DNA from: Vigna angularis
Lineage: Eukaryota > Streptophyta > Magnoliopsida > Fabales > Fabaceae
Length of the DNA stretch: 64,000 bases
Reading direction: 5' to 3'
NCBI RefSeq assembly: GCF_016808095.1
Contig: NC_068972.1
Span: forward strand, 2,480,001-2,544,000
Positions 63,664 through 64,000 of this stretch are shown here, in pieces. The notes beneath the pieces are model-generated. The model was not told the DNA's origin, made no database searches, and saw nothing but the letters and a program-made list of their open reading frames with translations. The translations under genes were made by a program, and so were the position numbers. The first letter of the stretch is position 1. Each line of letters opens with the position of its first letter.

Positions 63664-64000
63664 TTCTATGAAACATATGCGGATGTGAATAAATTTTTTT
63701 TATAGAAAATGCCTTTTTTAATATGTAAATATAGTCAACCAAGTCTTAAAGTTTCATCTCTAAGAATATAATTCTATTGAAATATAATAAAGTATGAGTG
63801 ATAATTATTTTCATACAATTTATTAATCATTAAAAAGTTCCTTTAAACAGAGATGGTCAAATCTGGTTTCTTTCTTTGTAAACTTAGTCAGAAAATGGAT
63901 ATATTTCACAGAGTATTTGTCCTGTTATGCTTGGTCCTGGTCAAACACTTTTATTCAAAATAAAATGCAATTATTAACTAACTATAGTTTGGTTGACTCT
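63405..64000. other. AT-rich intergenic DNA at the right edge
   Basis: Contains an (AT)n microsatellite at 63621-63659. No gene supported. Confidence 0.45.

Overview
This window is nuclear DNA from a flowering plant. It is AT-rich, its genes are split by GT-AG introns, and it carries many plant transposable elements. Gene content and repeat types suggest a legume of the bean/cowpea group (Phaseoleae); that placement is inference.

Five host genes can be supported. Left to right: (1) the first nine coding exons (276 codons) of an MBOAT O-acyltransferase on the minus strand (1539-4842), whose C-terminal half is not in the window; (2) an R2R3-MYB factor of the MYB62/subgroup-20 type (15582-16713, three exons, 305 aa); (3) a complete cytosolic glutaminyl-tRNA synthetase on the minus strand (30896-39447, 23 exons, 793 aa); (4) a single-exon, 262-aa membrane-associated-kinase-regulator-like protein (52277-53065); (5) a LIFEGUARD/BAX-inhibitor-1 family membrane protein (55659-56648, four exons, 239 aa). 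These are independent plant genes with no operon-like relation. In all the spliced genes the exon phases add up without a break, although exon ends were set by eye.

Mobile DNA shapes the rest. 1-945 holds a decayed Ty3/gypsy pol end and LTR fragments beyond the last visible MBOAT exon. 10226-11699 is a Pack-MULE with 278-bp terminal inverted repeats and a 9-bp target duplication. It carries three exon pieces of a protein disulfide isomerase gene and sits inside an older LTR-like repeat whose uninterrupted relatives lie at 8.5-9.0 kb and 20.0-20.4 kb. 22337-22844 is a hAT-type MITE with an 8-bp target duplication. 44558-49624 is a very young, apparently intact Ty1/copia element: its LTRs differ at 2 of 345 positions, it has a 1343-aa gag-pol frame and a 5-bp target duplication, and its LTR ends are the unusual TG...TA. 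An old, unrelated copia remnant lies just left of it. 57505-59137 holds two inverted copies of one hAT-like MITE family. 60789-63399 is a 2.6-kb solo LTR with a 5-bp target duplication, and it contains an internal minisatellite with a 45-bp higher-order unit plus a GC-rich 19-bp array.

No RNA genes, CRISPR arrays or bacterial-type features were seen. The large spaces at 4.9-8.5, 11.8-15.3, 16.9-20.0, 22.9-30.8, 40.7-43.6, 49.6-52.2 and 53.1-55.6 kb hold AT-rich sequence, simple repeats and short chance ORFs only.
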